In this document: piece by piece, positions 1-8,274 of the stretch | Position numbering within the stretch: the stretch's first letter is position 1 | How the letters are laid out: each line of letters begins with the position of its first letter | Assembly: GCA_024711415.1 (NCBI GenBank) | Contig: JANJSW010000046.1 | Location: forward strand, 1-13,945 | Direction of reading: 5' to 3' | Source of the DNA: Thermomonas sp. | GTDB taxonomy: Bacteria > Pseudomonadota > Gammaproteobacteria > Xanthomonadales > Xanthomonadaceae | DNA: 13,945 nt | The notes under the pieces: generated by a model | What the model saw: only the letters and a program-made list of their open reading frames with translations | What the model was told of the DNA's origin: nothing | Database searches by the model: none | Translations under genes and position numbers: made by a program

Positions 1-953
<953 letters not shown>

Positions 954-967
954 GCCTGCACGTCGCC

Positions 968-1315
968 GTGGGCAAGCCGTTGCACGTGCTGCTGGTCGTG
1001 CTGGTGCTGCTGCTGGCGGCGCTGCAGTACAAGCTCTGGTACGGCAGCGGCGGCCAGCACGAAGTGGCCGCGCTGACCGTGCAGGTGAAGACGCAGGTGG
1101 CCGAGAACCGCCGCCTGCAGGCGCGCAACGATGCGCTGGCCGCGGAAGTCGCCGACCTCAAGGCCGGCGGCGAAGCGGTGGAAGAACGCGCGCGCAGCGA
1201 GCTGGGCATGGTCAAGCCGGGCGAGACCTTCTACCGGGTGATCGACGGCGCGCCGGCATCCGCCGCATCCGCCGCATCCGCCGCATCGGCGGGCGAGGCC
1301 GCGCCGCAGCCATGA
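968..1315 (+). CDS. ftsB: Cell division protein FtsB
   Basis: Small bitopic inner-membrane protein of the divisome that forms the FtsQ-FtsB-FtsL complex and links early and late septum proteins. With the GTG at 968 the product is 115 residues. Residues about 5-19 form one hydrophobic helix (LHVLLVVLVLLLAAL), followed by LQYKLWYG and a periplasmic coiled coil rich in A, E, L, K and R (VKTQVAENRRLQARNDALAAEVADLKAG). The conserved end ERARSELGMVKPGETFYRV is typical of FtsB. The tail carries an Ala/Ser stretch encoded by a 9-bp tandem repeat. No strong Shine-Dalgarno site is seen before the GTG, but it is the only good start that keeps a short N-terminal tail before the membrane helix. The stop overlaps the ispD start as ATGA (1312-1315). 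Confidence 0.93.
   Translation: MGKPLHVLLVVLVLLLAALQYKLWYGSGGQHEVAALTVQVKTQVAENRRLQARNDALAAEVADLKAGGEAVEERARSELGMVKPGETFYRVIDGAPASAASAASAASAGEAAPQP
1256..1291 (+). repeat. 9-bp tandem repeat GCATCCGCC in ftsB
   Basis: Three perfect copies of GCATCCGCC (1256-1264, 1265-1273, 1274-1282) are followed by a degenerate fourth (GCATCGGCG, 1283-1291). Being a multiple of three, copy-number change adds or removes Ala-Ser-Ala units in the disordered FtsB tail without breaking the frame. Confidence 0.9.
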
Positions 1316-1998
1316 GCTGGGCGCTGATGCCCGCCGCCGGCAGCGGACGCCGCTTCGGCGGCGAGGTGCCGAAGCAGTACCTGCCTGCCGCCGGCAAGCC
1401 GCTGATCGCGCATGCGCTGGAGGCGCTGCTGGCGCATCCGCGCGTCGATGGCGCGGTGGTGGCGCTGGCCGCGGACGACCCGCACTGGCCGGGCTGGACC
1501 AGCATGCACGGCAAGCCGGTGATTGCCTGCGTGGGCGGCCTTGAACGCGCCGACTCGGTGCTGGCCGCGCTGCGCGCGCTGCCGGAAGGTGTGGCCGAAG
1601 ACGTGCTGCTGCTGGTGCACGACGCCGCGCGGCCGAACCTGCGCGCCGGCGACATCGGCAAGCTGATCGACGCGGCAATAGCCTGCGCCGACGGTGCCAT
1701 CCTCGCCGCGCCGGTGCGCGATACCCTCAAGCGCAGCAGCGTCGACGTTCGCATCGAGGCCACCGAGCCGCGTGAGCGCCTGTGGCGCGCGCTGACGCCG
1801 CAGGCGTTCCGCCGCGACCTGCTGCGGCGCGCGCTGGAAGCGGCGCAGGCCGAAGGTGTCGCGGTGACCGATGAGGCGATGGCGGTCGAGCGGCTGGGCC
1901 TGCATCCGCGCCTGGTCGAAGGCCGCGAAGACAATCTGAAGGTGACCACGCCGGCGGACCTGGCATTGGTCGAATTCCTGCTGGCGAGGACGCCATGA
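1312..1998 (+). CDS. ispD: 2-C-methyl-D-erythritol 4-phosphate cytidylyltransferase
   Basis: Third enzyme of the MEP isoprenoid pathway: joins CTP and methylerythritol 4-phosphate to give CDP-methylerythritol, releasing pyrophosphate. The 228-residue product has the family's usual length (236 in E. coli). The N-terminal nucleotide-binding loop [17 protein letters not shown] occupies residues 7-23, with Arg14 and Lys21 matching catalytic Arg20 and Lys27 of the E. coli enzyme. Further blocks are [52 protein letters not shown] and [19 protein letters not shown]. The ATG overlaps the ftsB stop by four bases and the gene ends in an ATGA overlap with ispF, so translation is probably coupled on both sides. 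ispD and ispF are separate genes here, not the fused IspDF of some other proteobacteria. Confidence 0.97.
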   Translation: MSWALMPAAGSGRRFGGEVPKQYLPAAGKPLIAHALEALLAHPRVDGAVVALAADDPHWPGWTSMHGKPVIACVGGLERADSVLAALRALPEGVAEDVLLLVHDAARPNLRAGDIGKLIDAAIACADGAILAAPVRDTLKRSSVDVRIEATEPRERLWRALTPQAFRRDLLRRALEAAQAEGVAVTDEAMAVERLGLHPRLVEGREDNLKVTTPADLALVEFLLARTP

Positions 1999-2474
1999 AC
2001 ATCCGCATCGGACAAGGCTTTGACGTGCACGCCTTCGGCGACGGCGACCACGTGATGCTGGGCGGCGTGCGCATCGCGCATGAGCGCGGCGTGCTGGCGC
2101 ATTCCGATGGCGACGTGGCGCTGCACGCGCTGTGTGATGCAATGCTGGGCGCGCTGGCGCTGGGCGACATCGGCGTGCATTTTCCGCCGTCGGATGCGCG
2201 CTGGAAGGGCGCCGACAGCCGCGCTTTCGTGCGTCATTGCAACGCGTTGGCCTCCGAGCGTGGCTGGCGCGTGGGCAATTGCGACATCACCGTGATCTGC
2301 GAGCGGCCGAAGGTCGGGCCGCATGCGCAGGCGATGCGCGAGCTGATCGCCGCCGACCTCGGCATCGACATCGATGCGGTCAGCGTCAAGGCGACCACCA
2401 GCGAGAAGCTTGGCTTCACCGGCCGCGGCGAAGGCATCGCGGCGCAGGCGGTCTGCCTGCTGGTGCGGGCGTGA
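1995..2474 (+). CDS. ispF: 2-C-methyl-D-erythritol 2,4-cyclodiphosphate synthase
   Basis: Converts CDP-methylerythritol 2-phosphate to methylerythritol 2,4-cyclodiphosphate with loss of CMP in the MEP pathway; family members are homotrimers with a divalent metal at the subunit interface. The 159-residue product matches E. coli IspF (159) in length. Metal ligands are visible: Asp10 and His12 in [10 protein letters not shown] and His44 in [12 protein letters not shown]. Other blocks are [33 protein letters not shown] and [23 protein letters not shown]. The start ATG overlaps the ispD stop by four bases. The intermediate step of the pathway, IspE, is not encoded in this window. Confidence 0.98.
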   Translation: MNIRIGQGFDVHAFGDGDHVMLGGVRIAHERGVLAHSDGDVALHALCDAMLGALALGDIGVHFPPSDARWKGADSRAFVRHCNALASERGWRVGNCDITVICERPKVGPHAQAMRELIAADLGIDIDAVSVKATTSEKLGFTGRGEGIAAQAVCLLVRA

Positions 2475-3496
2475 CGATGGCTGTGCGCGCCCACGGCGCG
2501 CCGGTGCTGGCCGCACGCATCCGCAGCAGCGCGGAGGATTTCTTCGTCGAGGAACTGCCGGGTTTCGAGGCCAGCGGCGCCGGCGAGCACCTGCTGCTGA
2601 CCATCGAGAAGCGCGGCATGAATACCGCGTTCGCCGCGAAAACCCTGGCGCAATGGGCGGGCGTGGACGAATCGGCGATCGGTTACGCCGGACTGAAGGA
2701 CCGCCATGCGGTGACCCGCCAGCGCTTCAGCGTGTGGCTGCCGAAGAAAGTCGCGCCGGCCATCGAGGCGCTGCAGAGCGACGAGCTGCGCGTGCTGGAC
2801 CACGCCTGGCATTCACGCAAGCTGCCGCGCGGCGCGCTGGCCGGCAACCGCTTCGTGCTGGTGCTGCGGGCGATCGAAGGAGAGCGCGAGGCCGTCGATG
2901 CGCGGCTGTCCGCGATCGCGCGGCGCGGCGTGCCCAACCACTTCGGCGAACAGCGCTTCGGCCGTGGCGGTGACAACGTGCGCAAGGCGGTGGCGATGTT
3001 CGCCGGCGGCCGGGTCAAGCGCGAGGAGCGCACGATGCTGCTGTCCGCCGCGCGTTCGGAACTGTTCAACCGGGTGCTGGCGGTGCGGGTGGAGGCGGGC
3101 AACTGGGACGCGGCGCTGGACGGCGAGGTGTGGATGCTGGATGGCAGCCGCAGCGTGTTCGGCCCCGAGCCGTTCACACCGGAACTGCAGGCGCGGCTGG
3201 AGGCGTTCGACATCCATCCCAGCGGCCCCCTCTGGGGCGAGGGCGAGCTGCGCAGCACCGGCGCTGCGCGCGAGCTGGAGCTGGCGGCGCTGGCCGGCGA
3301 TACTGCCTCGCGCCTGCGCGCGGGTCTGGAGCGCGCGGGCCTGAAGCAGGAGCGCCGCGCGCTGCGGCTGCGGCCGACGGCGCTGGCGTGGACGTGGCGA
3401 GACGACGGCGCGCTGGAACTGCGCTTCGTACTTCCGCCGGGCTGCTATGCGACGACGGTGCTGGCGGAGCTGGGCGAGATCCGGGAGGTGGCATGA
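2471..3496 (+). CDS. truD: tRNA pseudouridine(13) synthase TruD
   Basis: Isomerises uridine 13 of tRNA (Glu) to pseudouridine. The GTG at 2471 overlaps the ispF stop as GTGA; an ATG six bases on (2477) is an equally possible start and gives 339 residues instead of 341. E. coli TruD has 349. Counting from the [14 protein letters not shown] lies at 20-30, and the catalytic motif [14 protein letters not shown] at 69-82 holds the nucleophile Asp75. Downstream are the TruD blocks [57 protein letters not shown] and [13 protein letters not shown]. It ends in an ATGA overlap (3493-3496) with the next gene. The ispD-ispF-truD-surE neighbourhood is conserved in gammaproteobacteria, although here two genes separate truD from surE. 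Confidence 0.97.
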   Translation: MTMAVRAHGAPVLAARIRSSAEDFFVEELPGFEASGAGEHLLLTIEKRGMNTAFAAKTLAQWAGVDESAIGYAGLKDRHAVTRQRFSVWLPKKVAPAIEALQSDELRVLDHAWHSRKLPRGALAGNRFVLVLRAIEGEREAVDARLSAIARRGVPNHFGEQRFGRGGDNVRKAVAMFAGGRVKREERTMLLSAARSELFNRVLAVRVEAGNWDAALDGEVWMLDGSRSVFGPEPFTPELQARLEAFDIHPSGPLWGEGELRSTGAARELELAALAGDTASRLRAGLERAGLKQERRALRLRPTALAWTWRDDGALELRFVLPPGCYATTVLAELGEIREVA

Positions 3497-4086
3497 GGTG
3501 GCATCGCCACAACGGGATTCCCGACAATCCTGATTTCGAGCCGACCGCCGAGGATGGCTGGACGGCCTTGCCGGAACCGTCGCCGGAAAAGCTGCAGATG
3601 CATGCGTTGGTGCCGCTGGCGCTGACCCTCCCACTGTTCGCGCTTGGGTGGCTGTGGCTGCTGCGCGCCGGTGCACGCGATTTCGGATCGATCAGCGCGG
3701 TGGCGGGCCTGCTGGTGGTGCTGCCGCTGGTGGTGGTGCACGAGGGCATCCACCTGTTGCTGCATCCGGGGCAGGGTCGCTCGCCGCAGAGCGTGCTGGG
3801 CGGCAGCAGCAAGCACGGCATCATCTATGCGATGTATTTCGGCGAGATGAGCCGCAGGCGCTATGTGGTGGTGTTGCTGGGGCCGTTCGTCGTACTCAGC
3901 GTCCTGCCGCTGCTGGCCTGCGCCATCGCCGGGCGGTTTCACCCGCTGCCCGCGCTGACCTCGCTGTGGAACACCCTGTTCGCCTGCGGCGACCTGCTGG
4001 GTGCATGGCTGATCCTGCGCGGTTCCCCGCCCGGCGCGCGCCTGCGCAATCGCGGCTACCACACGTGGTGGCGGATGCCGCGATGA
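3493..4086 (+). CDS. DUF3267-type membrane protein, putative zincin metalloprotease
   Basis: A 197-residue predicted integral membrane protein of unknown role. After a charged, soluble N-terminus (about residues 1-36) there are four likely membrane segments: about 38-57, 68-90, 124-146 and 156-176. The second contains HEGIH at residues 83-87, an HExxH zinc-peptidase signature, preceded by the hydrophobic run [10 protein letters not shown]. The last segment has [16 protein letters not shown], whose Asp167 could be a third metal ligand. This layout fits the DUF3267 family (putative zincin peptidases related in arrangement to site-2 proteases). The family assignment is from motif and topology only; no substrate can be named. 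Its ATG overlaps the truD stop, so it is co-translated with the isoprenoid/tRNA operon. Its stop abuts the stop of the convergent smr gene with no spacer. Confidence 0.8.
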   Translation: MRWHRHNGIPDNPDFEPTAEDGWTALPEPSPEKLQMHALVPLALTLPLFALGWLWLLRAGARDFGSISAVAGLLVVLPLVVVHEGIHLLLHPGQGRSPQSVLGGSSKHGIIYAMYFGEMSRRRYVVVLLGPFVVLSVLPLLACAIAGRFHPLPALTSLWNTLFACGDLLGAWLILRGSPPGARLRNRGYHTWWRMPR

Positions 4087-4089
4087 TCA
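4084..4089. other. Abutting convergent stop codons (TGATCA)
   Basis: The TGA of the DUF3267 gene (4084-4086) is followed directly by the complement of the smr stop (4087-4089), giving the palindrome TGATCA. With no intergenic DNA, any terminator for either transcript must lie inside the opposite coding region. Confidence 0.9.
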
Positions 4090-4653
4090 GTCGCGCCTGA
4101 GCAATACCAGCACCGCGCCAGTGCCGCCCTGCGCCGCGGGCGGCGAGTGGAAGGCCAGCACGTCGGCGCGCTGTCGCAGGATGCGATCCACCAGGTTCTT
4201 CAGCACCGGCAGCCGCTCCTCGGAATTGCGGCCCTTGCCGTGGATGATGCGCACGCAGCCCAGTCCGTGCCTGCGGCAGTCGCGCAGGAACTCGCGCAGC
4301 AGGGTTTCGGCGGCCTGCGCGGGCAGGCCGTGCAGGTCGAGTTCTTCCTGCGCCGCGTACTCCCCGCGCGCCAGTTTCTTCAGCACCCGCGGGGTGATTT
4401 CCTCGCGCCGGTAGCTGAGCGCGTCGCCGGCTTCCAGCGCGGACACCAGCATGTGGCGGAACTCCTCGCGCGCGGCGTCCTCGTCGCGGCGGGCCATTTT
4501 CGCGGCGGGTTTCGGCTTGGGCGCGGCGGGCGGGGGCGCGGCCTCCGGCAGCGTGCGCACCTTGCCCCGGTCGGCGCCAATGGCGGCGCGGAACAGGCTG
4601 GCGTCGTCGCGGTCGTCCTGCTCTGGAGGAATGTCGGGCGGGGCCTTGCGCAT
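4087..4653 (-). CDS. Smr-domain protein (SmrA-like putative endonuclease)
   Basis: A 188-residue protein of the small stand-alone Smr family (E. coli SmrA/SmrB are of similar size). Residues 13-22 ([10 protein letters not shown]) resemble the acidic LF motif at the start of these proteins; 37-52 is a Pro/Ala/Lys linker. The block [19 protein letters not shown] (81-99) precedes the Smr domain, which has LDLHG at 105-109, IIHGKG at 136-141 and a C-terminal [18 protein letters not shown] and GGTGA look more like SmrA (YdaL) than SmrB, which senses ribosome collisions, but LDLHG is retained and SmrA of E. coli lacks it. Known Smr domains bind or cut nucleic acid; the substrate here is not known. 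The ATG at 4653 was chosen because upstream sequence in the frame is not Smr-like. It is transcribed divergently from surE and convergently with the DUF3267 gene. Confidence 0.88.
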   Translation of the reverse strand: MRKAPPDIPPEQDDRDDASLFRAAIGADRGKVRTLPEAAPPPAAPKPKPAAKMARRDEDAAREEFRHMLVSALEAGDALSYRREEITPRVLKKLARGEYAAQEELDLHGLPAQAAETLLREFLRDCRRHGLGCVRIIHGKGRNSEERLPVLKNLVDRILRQRADVLAFHSPPAAQGGTGAVLVLLRRD

Positions 4654-4726
4654 GCCGCTCAGGTTACCGCGAAGCGCCTGTGCGCATCCGGTATCATGGC
4701 CGCATGCACAATGTTCCGATGCCGTG
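4654..4726. promoter_or_regulatory. Divergent smr/surE intergenic region with candidate surE promoter
   Basis: Only 73 bp separate the two divergent starts. On the plus strand TATCAT at 4692-4697 matches five of six bases of a sigma-70 -10 box and would place the transcript start about 22-24 nt before the surE ATG. No good -35 box lies at 16-18 nt; TTACCG at 4664-4669 is too far away (22 nt). No clear minus-strand promoter for smr was found here. Confidence 0.4.
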
Positions 4727-5515
4727 ATGCGGGTTCTGGTCAGCAACGACGACGGCGTCGACGCCCCCGGCATCCATGCGTTGGCCAAGGGCCTGCGCGA
4801 TGCCGGCCACGAGGTGTTGGTGGTGGCGCCCGACCGCGACCGCAGCGGCGCCCGCAATTCGCTGACGCTGGATGCGCCGATCCGGGTGGTGCAGCTCGAT
4901 CCGCGCACCTGGAAGGTCTACGGCACCCCCACCGACTGCGTGCACGTGGCGGTCACCGGCATGCTGGAGGCGCTGGGGCTGGAGCCCGACATCGTGGTGT
5001 CCGGCATCAACAACGTCGCCAACCTCGGCGACGACGTGATCTATTCCGGCACCGTGGCGGCGGCGATGGAAGGCCGTTTCCTGGGGCTGCCGGCGGTGGC
5101 GATGTCGCTGGTCACCGAGGCCCACCAGGGCAGGCACTACGAAAGCGCGGCGCGCGCGGCGGTGGAGATCGTCGAACGCCTGCGCCGCGACCCGCTGCCG
5201 GCGTCCACCATCCTCAACGTCAACGTGCCGGACCTGCCCTGGGACGAGATCCGCGGCTTCGAGACCAGCCGCCTCGGCCACCGCCACCGCGCCGAGCCTT
5301 GCACGCCGCAGGAAGACCCGCGCGGGCGCCAGTGGTGGTGGATCGGCGCGGCCGGCGACGAGCAGGACGCCGGGCCCGGCACCGATTTCCACGCCGTGCG
5401 CAGCGGCCATATCGCGATCACTCCGCTGCACGTCGACCTGACCCGCTACCAGGCGCTGGAACAGGTCGCCAGCTGGGTGGGCGGGCTGGCCGCCTCGCTG
5501 GAGGCGGCATCGTGA
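4727..5515 (+). CDS. surE: 5'/3'-nucleotidase SurE
   Basis: Metal-dependent survival protein that removes phosphate from nucleoside 5'- and 3'-monophosphates and short polyphosphate; cytoplasmic. The 262-residue product (253 in E. coli) begins [15 protein letters not shown], with the metal ligands Asp8 and Asp9 in NDDG, Ser40 in [12 protein letters not shown] (34-45) and Asn95 in VSGINN (91-96). [25 protein letters not shown] and the late block [17 protein letters not shown] are also family features. The ATG at 4727 starts exactly at the conserved N-terminus; a GTG one codon upstream is possible. The gene ends in a GTGA overlap with pcm (5512-5515). surE-pcm linkage is the classical stationary-phase survival pair. 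Confidence 0.97.
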   Translation: MRVLVSNDDGVDAPGIHALAKGLRDAGHEVLVVAPDRDRSGARNSLTLDAPIRVVQLDPRTWKVYGTPTDCVHVAVTGMLEALGLEPDIVVSGINNVANLGDDVIYSGTVAAAMEGRFLGLPAVAMSLVTEAHQGRHYESAARAAVEIVERLRRDPLPASTILNVNVPDLPWDEIRGFETSRLGHRHRAEPCTPQEDPRGRQWWWIGAAGDEQDAGPGTDFHAVRSGHIAITPLHVDLTRYQALEQVASWVGGLAASLEAAS

Positions 5516-6192
5516 TCGCGCGGATGCGCCTGCAGCCGGCCGACCTCGGCATGGGCCTGACCGGCCAGCGCGTGCGCGACCGCCTGATCGACGACTTGCG
5601 CAAGGGCGGTATCGCCGACGAGCGCGTGCTCAACGCGATCCGCACGGTGCCGCGCCACCAGTTCGTGGACGAGGCGCTGGCCTCGCGCGCCTACGAGAAC
5701 AACGCACTGCCGATCGGGCATGGGCAGACCATCTCGCAGCCCTTCGTGGTGGCGAAGATGACCGAGGCGCTGCTGCGCGACGGGCCGAAGAAGGTGCTCG
5801 AAGTCGGTACCGGCTCCGGTTACCAGGCGGCGGTGCTGGCCGCGCTGGGGCTCGAGGTGTTCACCGTCGAGCGCATCGGCGACCTGCTGCGCACCGCGCG
5901 CAAGCGCTTCCGCAGCCTTGGCCTGCACGTGCGCAGCAAGCACGACGATGGCCGCATCGGCTGGCCGGAAGAGGCGCCGTTCGACGCCATCATCGTCACC
6001 GCTGCCGGTGCTGCGCTGGTGGACGCGCTGATCGAGCAGCTGGCGCCCGGCGGGGTGCTGGTGGCGCCGGTCGGCGCGTCCGGCGGGCAATCGCTGCTGT
6101 GCCTGCGCAAGCAGGACGATGGCGGCATCGTGCAGGAAGATCTGGGCGCGGTGGTGTTCGTGCCATTGCTGTCGGGGATGACCGATCGATGA
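5512..6192 (+). CDS. pcm: Protein-L-isoaspartate O-methyltransferase
   Basis: Uses S-adenosylmethionine to methylate isoaspartyl residues in aged proteins, starting their repair. From the GTG at 5512 the product has 226 residues; an ATG at 5524 would give 222. The early region carries [10 protein letters not shown] and [24 protein letters not shown], then the active-site segment GHGQTISQP (69-77) and the SAM-binding motif [16 protein letters not shown] (95-110). [10 protein letters not shown] and [12 protein letters not shown] are the later methyltransferase motifs. I prefer the GTG because it overlaps the surE stop, as neighbouring junctions do. The stop overlaps the yqaA start as ATGA (6189-6192). 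Confidence 0.96.
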   Translation: MIARMRLQPADLGMGLTGQRVRDRLIDDLRKGGIADERVLNAIRTVPRHQFVDEALASRAYENNALPIGHGQTISQPFVVAKMTEALLRDGPKKVLEVGTGSGYQAAVLAALGLEVFTVERIGDLLRTARKRFRSLGLHVRSKHDDGRIGWPEEAPFDAIIVTAAGAALVDALIEQLAPGGVLVAPVGASGGQSLLCLRKQDDGGIVQEDLGAVVFVPLLSGMTDR

Positions 6193-6750
6193 AATTGTTT
6201 GGCCCGCTCTACCAGCGCGCGCTGGCCTGGTCGCGGCATCCGAAGGCGCCGGCGCTGCTGGGCGGCCTGAGCTTTGCCGAGGCCATCGTGTTCCCGGTGA
6301 TGCCGGAGGTGATGCTGGCGCCGATGTGCCTGGCGCAGCCCAGGCATGCGTTCCGCTTCGCCAACATCAGCCTGCTGTTCTCGCTGCTCGGCGCCGTGGT
6401 CGGCTACCTGCTGGGCCATTACGCCTACGAACTGGTCAAGCCCGGGCTGGCCGCGCTGGGCTGGCTGGCGCGGATCGACGCCGAGGTGGCCGAGCTGCGC
6501 GAGATCGTCGCGCATTCGCCATGGCGGGCGTTCTGGCTGCTGGTGCTGGCCGGGTTCACCCCGATTCCGTTGAAGATCTTCACCTGGGCCAGCGGCGTCG
6601 TCGGGGTGCCACTCGGGCCGTTCCTGGCGGCGATGCTGGTGGGCCGCGGCAAGCGCGTCTACCTGCTGGCGCTGGTGATCCGGCTGGGCGGCGATGGTGC
6701 TGCTGGCCGCGCTGGTCGGTTGGCTGCTGTTGCGCGGGCCTGCGGCATGA
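6189..6750 (+). pseudogene. YqaA/DedA-like (VTT domain) membrane protein, frame-disrupted at the C-terminus
   Basis: Predicted polytopic inner-membrane protein of the YqaA branch of the DedA/VTT superfamily, whose members are implicated in lipid or membrane homeostasis. The frame is normal for 168 residues: FAEAIVFPVMPEVMLAP (29-45), a helix at about 60-77, GWLARIDAEVAEL, and GFTPIPLKIFTWASGVVGVP (122-141), a DedA-type signature. After LVIRLGG (6687-6692) the frame turns into Gly/Ala/Arg-rich text and never meets a stop before nlpD. The next frame, from 6694, encodes MVLLAALVGWLLLRGPAA, a plausible last membrane helix, and stops at TGA 6748-6750, which overlaps the nlpD ATG exactly as the other junctions in this operon do. 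A small deletion or a one-base insertion near 6690 explains this; a sequencing error is equally possible. If the sequence is right, the product continues in frame into nlpD. Confidence 0.72.
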
Positions 6751-7532
6751 TGGGCGGCATGCGCGGATATCGGGTGCTGGCGTTGGTGGTGGCGGTGGTC
6801 GTGCTCGCGGGCTGCGGGCGCAGCCGGGTGGTGCGTGAATATCCGCAGCGCGGCGCGCGCAGCGGGGCCAGTGCGCTGCCGCCGGTGCGGGTGTCGCAGC
6901 CGAAATACGGTGCCACCGCGGTGGTCCGGCGCGGCCAGACGGTCTACCGGATCGCCACGGAAAACGGCATCACTGCGCTCGATCTCGCGCTGTGGAACGA
7001 CATTCCGCCGCCTTACACCATCCACCCGGGGCAGCGCCTGCGCCTGTATCCCGCCGATCGCCGCGATCCGCCCTCGCGTTCTGCAGTGACGGCGGCGAAG
7101 CCGGCGGCTCCGGCGCCGCAGCCGCGGCCTGCAGACGTGCCGGCCGCACCGGCCAGCAGCGAGCTGGCCTGGCGCTGGCCGGCCGAGGGCGCGGTGGTGA
7201 CCACCTTCGCGGGTGGCGATCCCACCCGCCAGGGCATCGACGTCGCGGGCAAGGCCGGGCAGCCGGTGCGCGCCGCCGCCGACGGGGTGGTGGTGTATTC
7301 GGGTTCGGGGCTGGTGGGTTACGGCGAACTGGTGATCGTCAAGCACAACGACCAGTGGCTGTCGGCCTACGGCCACAACCGCGCGCGGCTGGTCAACGAA
7401 GGCGCGCTGGTCAAGGTCGGCCAGCAGATCGCGGAGATGGGCCGCAGCGGCGCCTCGCGCGACATGCTGCACTTCGAGATCCGCTACAACGGCAAGCCGG
7501 TCGATCCGCAGGGCTACCTGCCGAAGCGGTAG
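6747..7532 (+). CDS. nlpD: NlpD-like lipoprotein, LysM and degenerate LytM (M23) domains
   Basis: Outer-membrane lipoprotein that by family knowledge activates a cell-wall amidase (AmiC in E. coli) for daughter-cell separation. With the ATG at 6747 it has 261 residues (379 in E. coli); ATGs at 6750 and 6759 are alternatives. A lipoprotein signal ends in LAGC with Cys23. A LysM peptidoglycan-binding domain spans about 58-100 (RRGQTVYRIA to GQRLRL), then a Pro/Ala linker (about 108-140), then a LytM domain at about 143-257. The first zinc site reads RQGIDVAGKAG, with Arg161 where active M23 peptidases have His. This matches NlpD-type activators, not active endopeptidases. The end MLHFEIRYNGKPVDPQGYLP is typical of NlpD. 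rpoS, which follows nlpD in enterobacteria and pseudomonads, is absent. Confidence 0.92.
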   Translation: MMGGMRGYRVLALVVAVVVLAGCGRSRVVREYPQRGARSGASALPPVRVSQPKYGATAVVRRGQTVYRIATENGITALDLALWNDIPPPYTIHPGQRLRLYPADRRDPPSRSAVTAAKPAAPAPQPRPADVPAAPASSELAWRWPAEGAVVTTFAGGDPTRQGIDVAGKAGQPVRAAADGVVVYSGSGLVGYGELVIVKHNDQWLSAYGHNRARLVNEGALVKVGQQIAEMGRSGASRDMLHFEIRYNGKPVDPQGYLPKR

Positions 7533-7541
7533 GTGTTGCGC

Positions 7542-7561
7542 GACGCGGCCGGAGCCGCGTC
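7542..7561. terminator. Hairpin between convergent nlpD and DUF3108 genes
   Basis: A perfect 8-bp inverted repeat, GACGCGGC and GCCGCGTC, flanks a 4-base loop (CGGA). It lies 9 nt after the nlpD stop and 6 nt after the DUF3108 stop on the other strand, so it could serve both transcripts. There is no T-run on either side, so intrinsic termination would be imperfect. It might instead be a short dispersed REP-like element. Confidence 0.5.
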
Positions 7562-7567
7562 CACCAC

Positions 7568-8239
7568 TCAGCGCACCGACTTGAGCGTCAGCTCCAGCTC
7601 GTCCTTGCCATCCTTGCGCTGCAGGATGCGTGCCGGAGTGGGCAGGCCGTCGACGATCCACACGATCACCTGCTTGTCGTCGCTGCTGCGCGCGACCTTG
7701 GTGGCCGTGCGCTGCTGGCCGCCGACGGTGACGGTGTCCTTGCCCAGGTTCTGGAAGCGCTGTTGCCGCGCCACGCCGTTGTCCACCAGCCGGTAGCTGA
7801 GCGGCTTGCCGGCGGCGACGTCGCGGACCAGGGCCAGGTTGATCAGCATGCCGTCGAGGTCGCCGTCTTCCAGCTTCACCGGACCCACCCGGTCGGCCTT
7901 CACGTCGCCGCTCCAGTGCGCCTCGCGCTGGGCCCAGTTGTAGGTGGCGTTCTTCTGCGAACGCTTGAACAGCACCTGCGTCGCATCGACGCCGGAGAGC
8001 GGACGGAAGCTGCCGCCATGCTCCTCGAACACGGTGGTCTGGCGCGAGCTGCCCAGCTGGTTGCTCACGCTCAGCTCGTAGTTCCAGCGGTTGTCGCCGC
8101 CGCGGTTCAGGCTGATCTGCGCGTTGGCCTGCACGCCCTTCCAGTTGGCCTCGTAATCGGCCACGAACGGCTTGACTGCCCACGCCTGCGAGGCGGCGAG
8201 CAGCAGGGTCAGGGCGGTGGCGATGCGGACTGCTTTCAT
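7568..8239 (-). CDS. DUF3108 secreted protein, function unknown
   Basis: A 223-residue exported protein. Residues 1-21 form a classical signal peptide (MKAVRIATALTLLLAASQAWA) with likely cleavage after AWA. The mature part starts VADYEANWKGV and is rich in beta-type alternation; LDGMLINLALVRDVAAGKPL and the end QRKDGKDELELTLKSVR resemble DUF3108 family proteins, which occur beside purMN in xanthomonads. The role is not established; a periplasmic or envelope location is inferred from the signal. I chose the ATG at 8239 because it starts the signal peptide directly and has AGG about 9 nt upstream. The ATG at 8278 overlaps the purN stop (ATGA) and would add 13 residues, so coupling from purN is possible. 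Confidence 0.85.
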   Translation of the reverse strand: MKAVRIATALTLLLAASQAWAVKPFVADYEANWKGVQANAQISLNRGGDNRWNYELSVSNQLGSSRQTTVFEEHGGSFRPLSGVDATQVLFKRSQKNATYNWAQREAHWSGDVKADRVGPVKLEDGDLDGMLINLALVRDVAAGKPLSYRLVDNGVARQQRFQNLGKDTVTVGGQQRTATKVARSSDDKQVIVWIVDGLPTPARILQRKDGKDELELTLKSVR

Positions 8240-8274
8240 TCGGGGATACCTGTCGTTGCCGGCGGCAAGCGCCG

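Noticed and set aside
1212..2516. 434-residue minus-strand open frame across ispD/ispF
   Set aside because: Typical GC-rich antisense shadow of two secure genes; no recognisable motif.
4147..5511. Upstream extension of the pcm frame across smr and surE
   Set aside because: Shadow reading; the Pcm family N-terminus begins at the GTG/ATG at 5512/5524.
7143..7532. NlpD as an active M23 zinc endopeptidase
   Set aside because: The first zinc-binding His is replaced by Arg161, and the domain matches degenerate NlpD-type amidase activators.
5820..8183. 787-residue open frame on the minus strand
   Set aside because: Antisense to pcm, yqaA, nlpD and part of DUF3108; composition is Arg/Gln/Ala/His-rich shadow text with no domain, and the sense genes are well supported.
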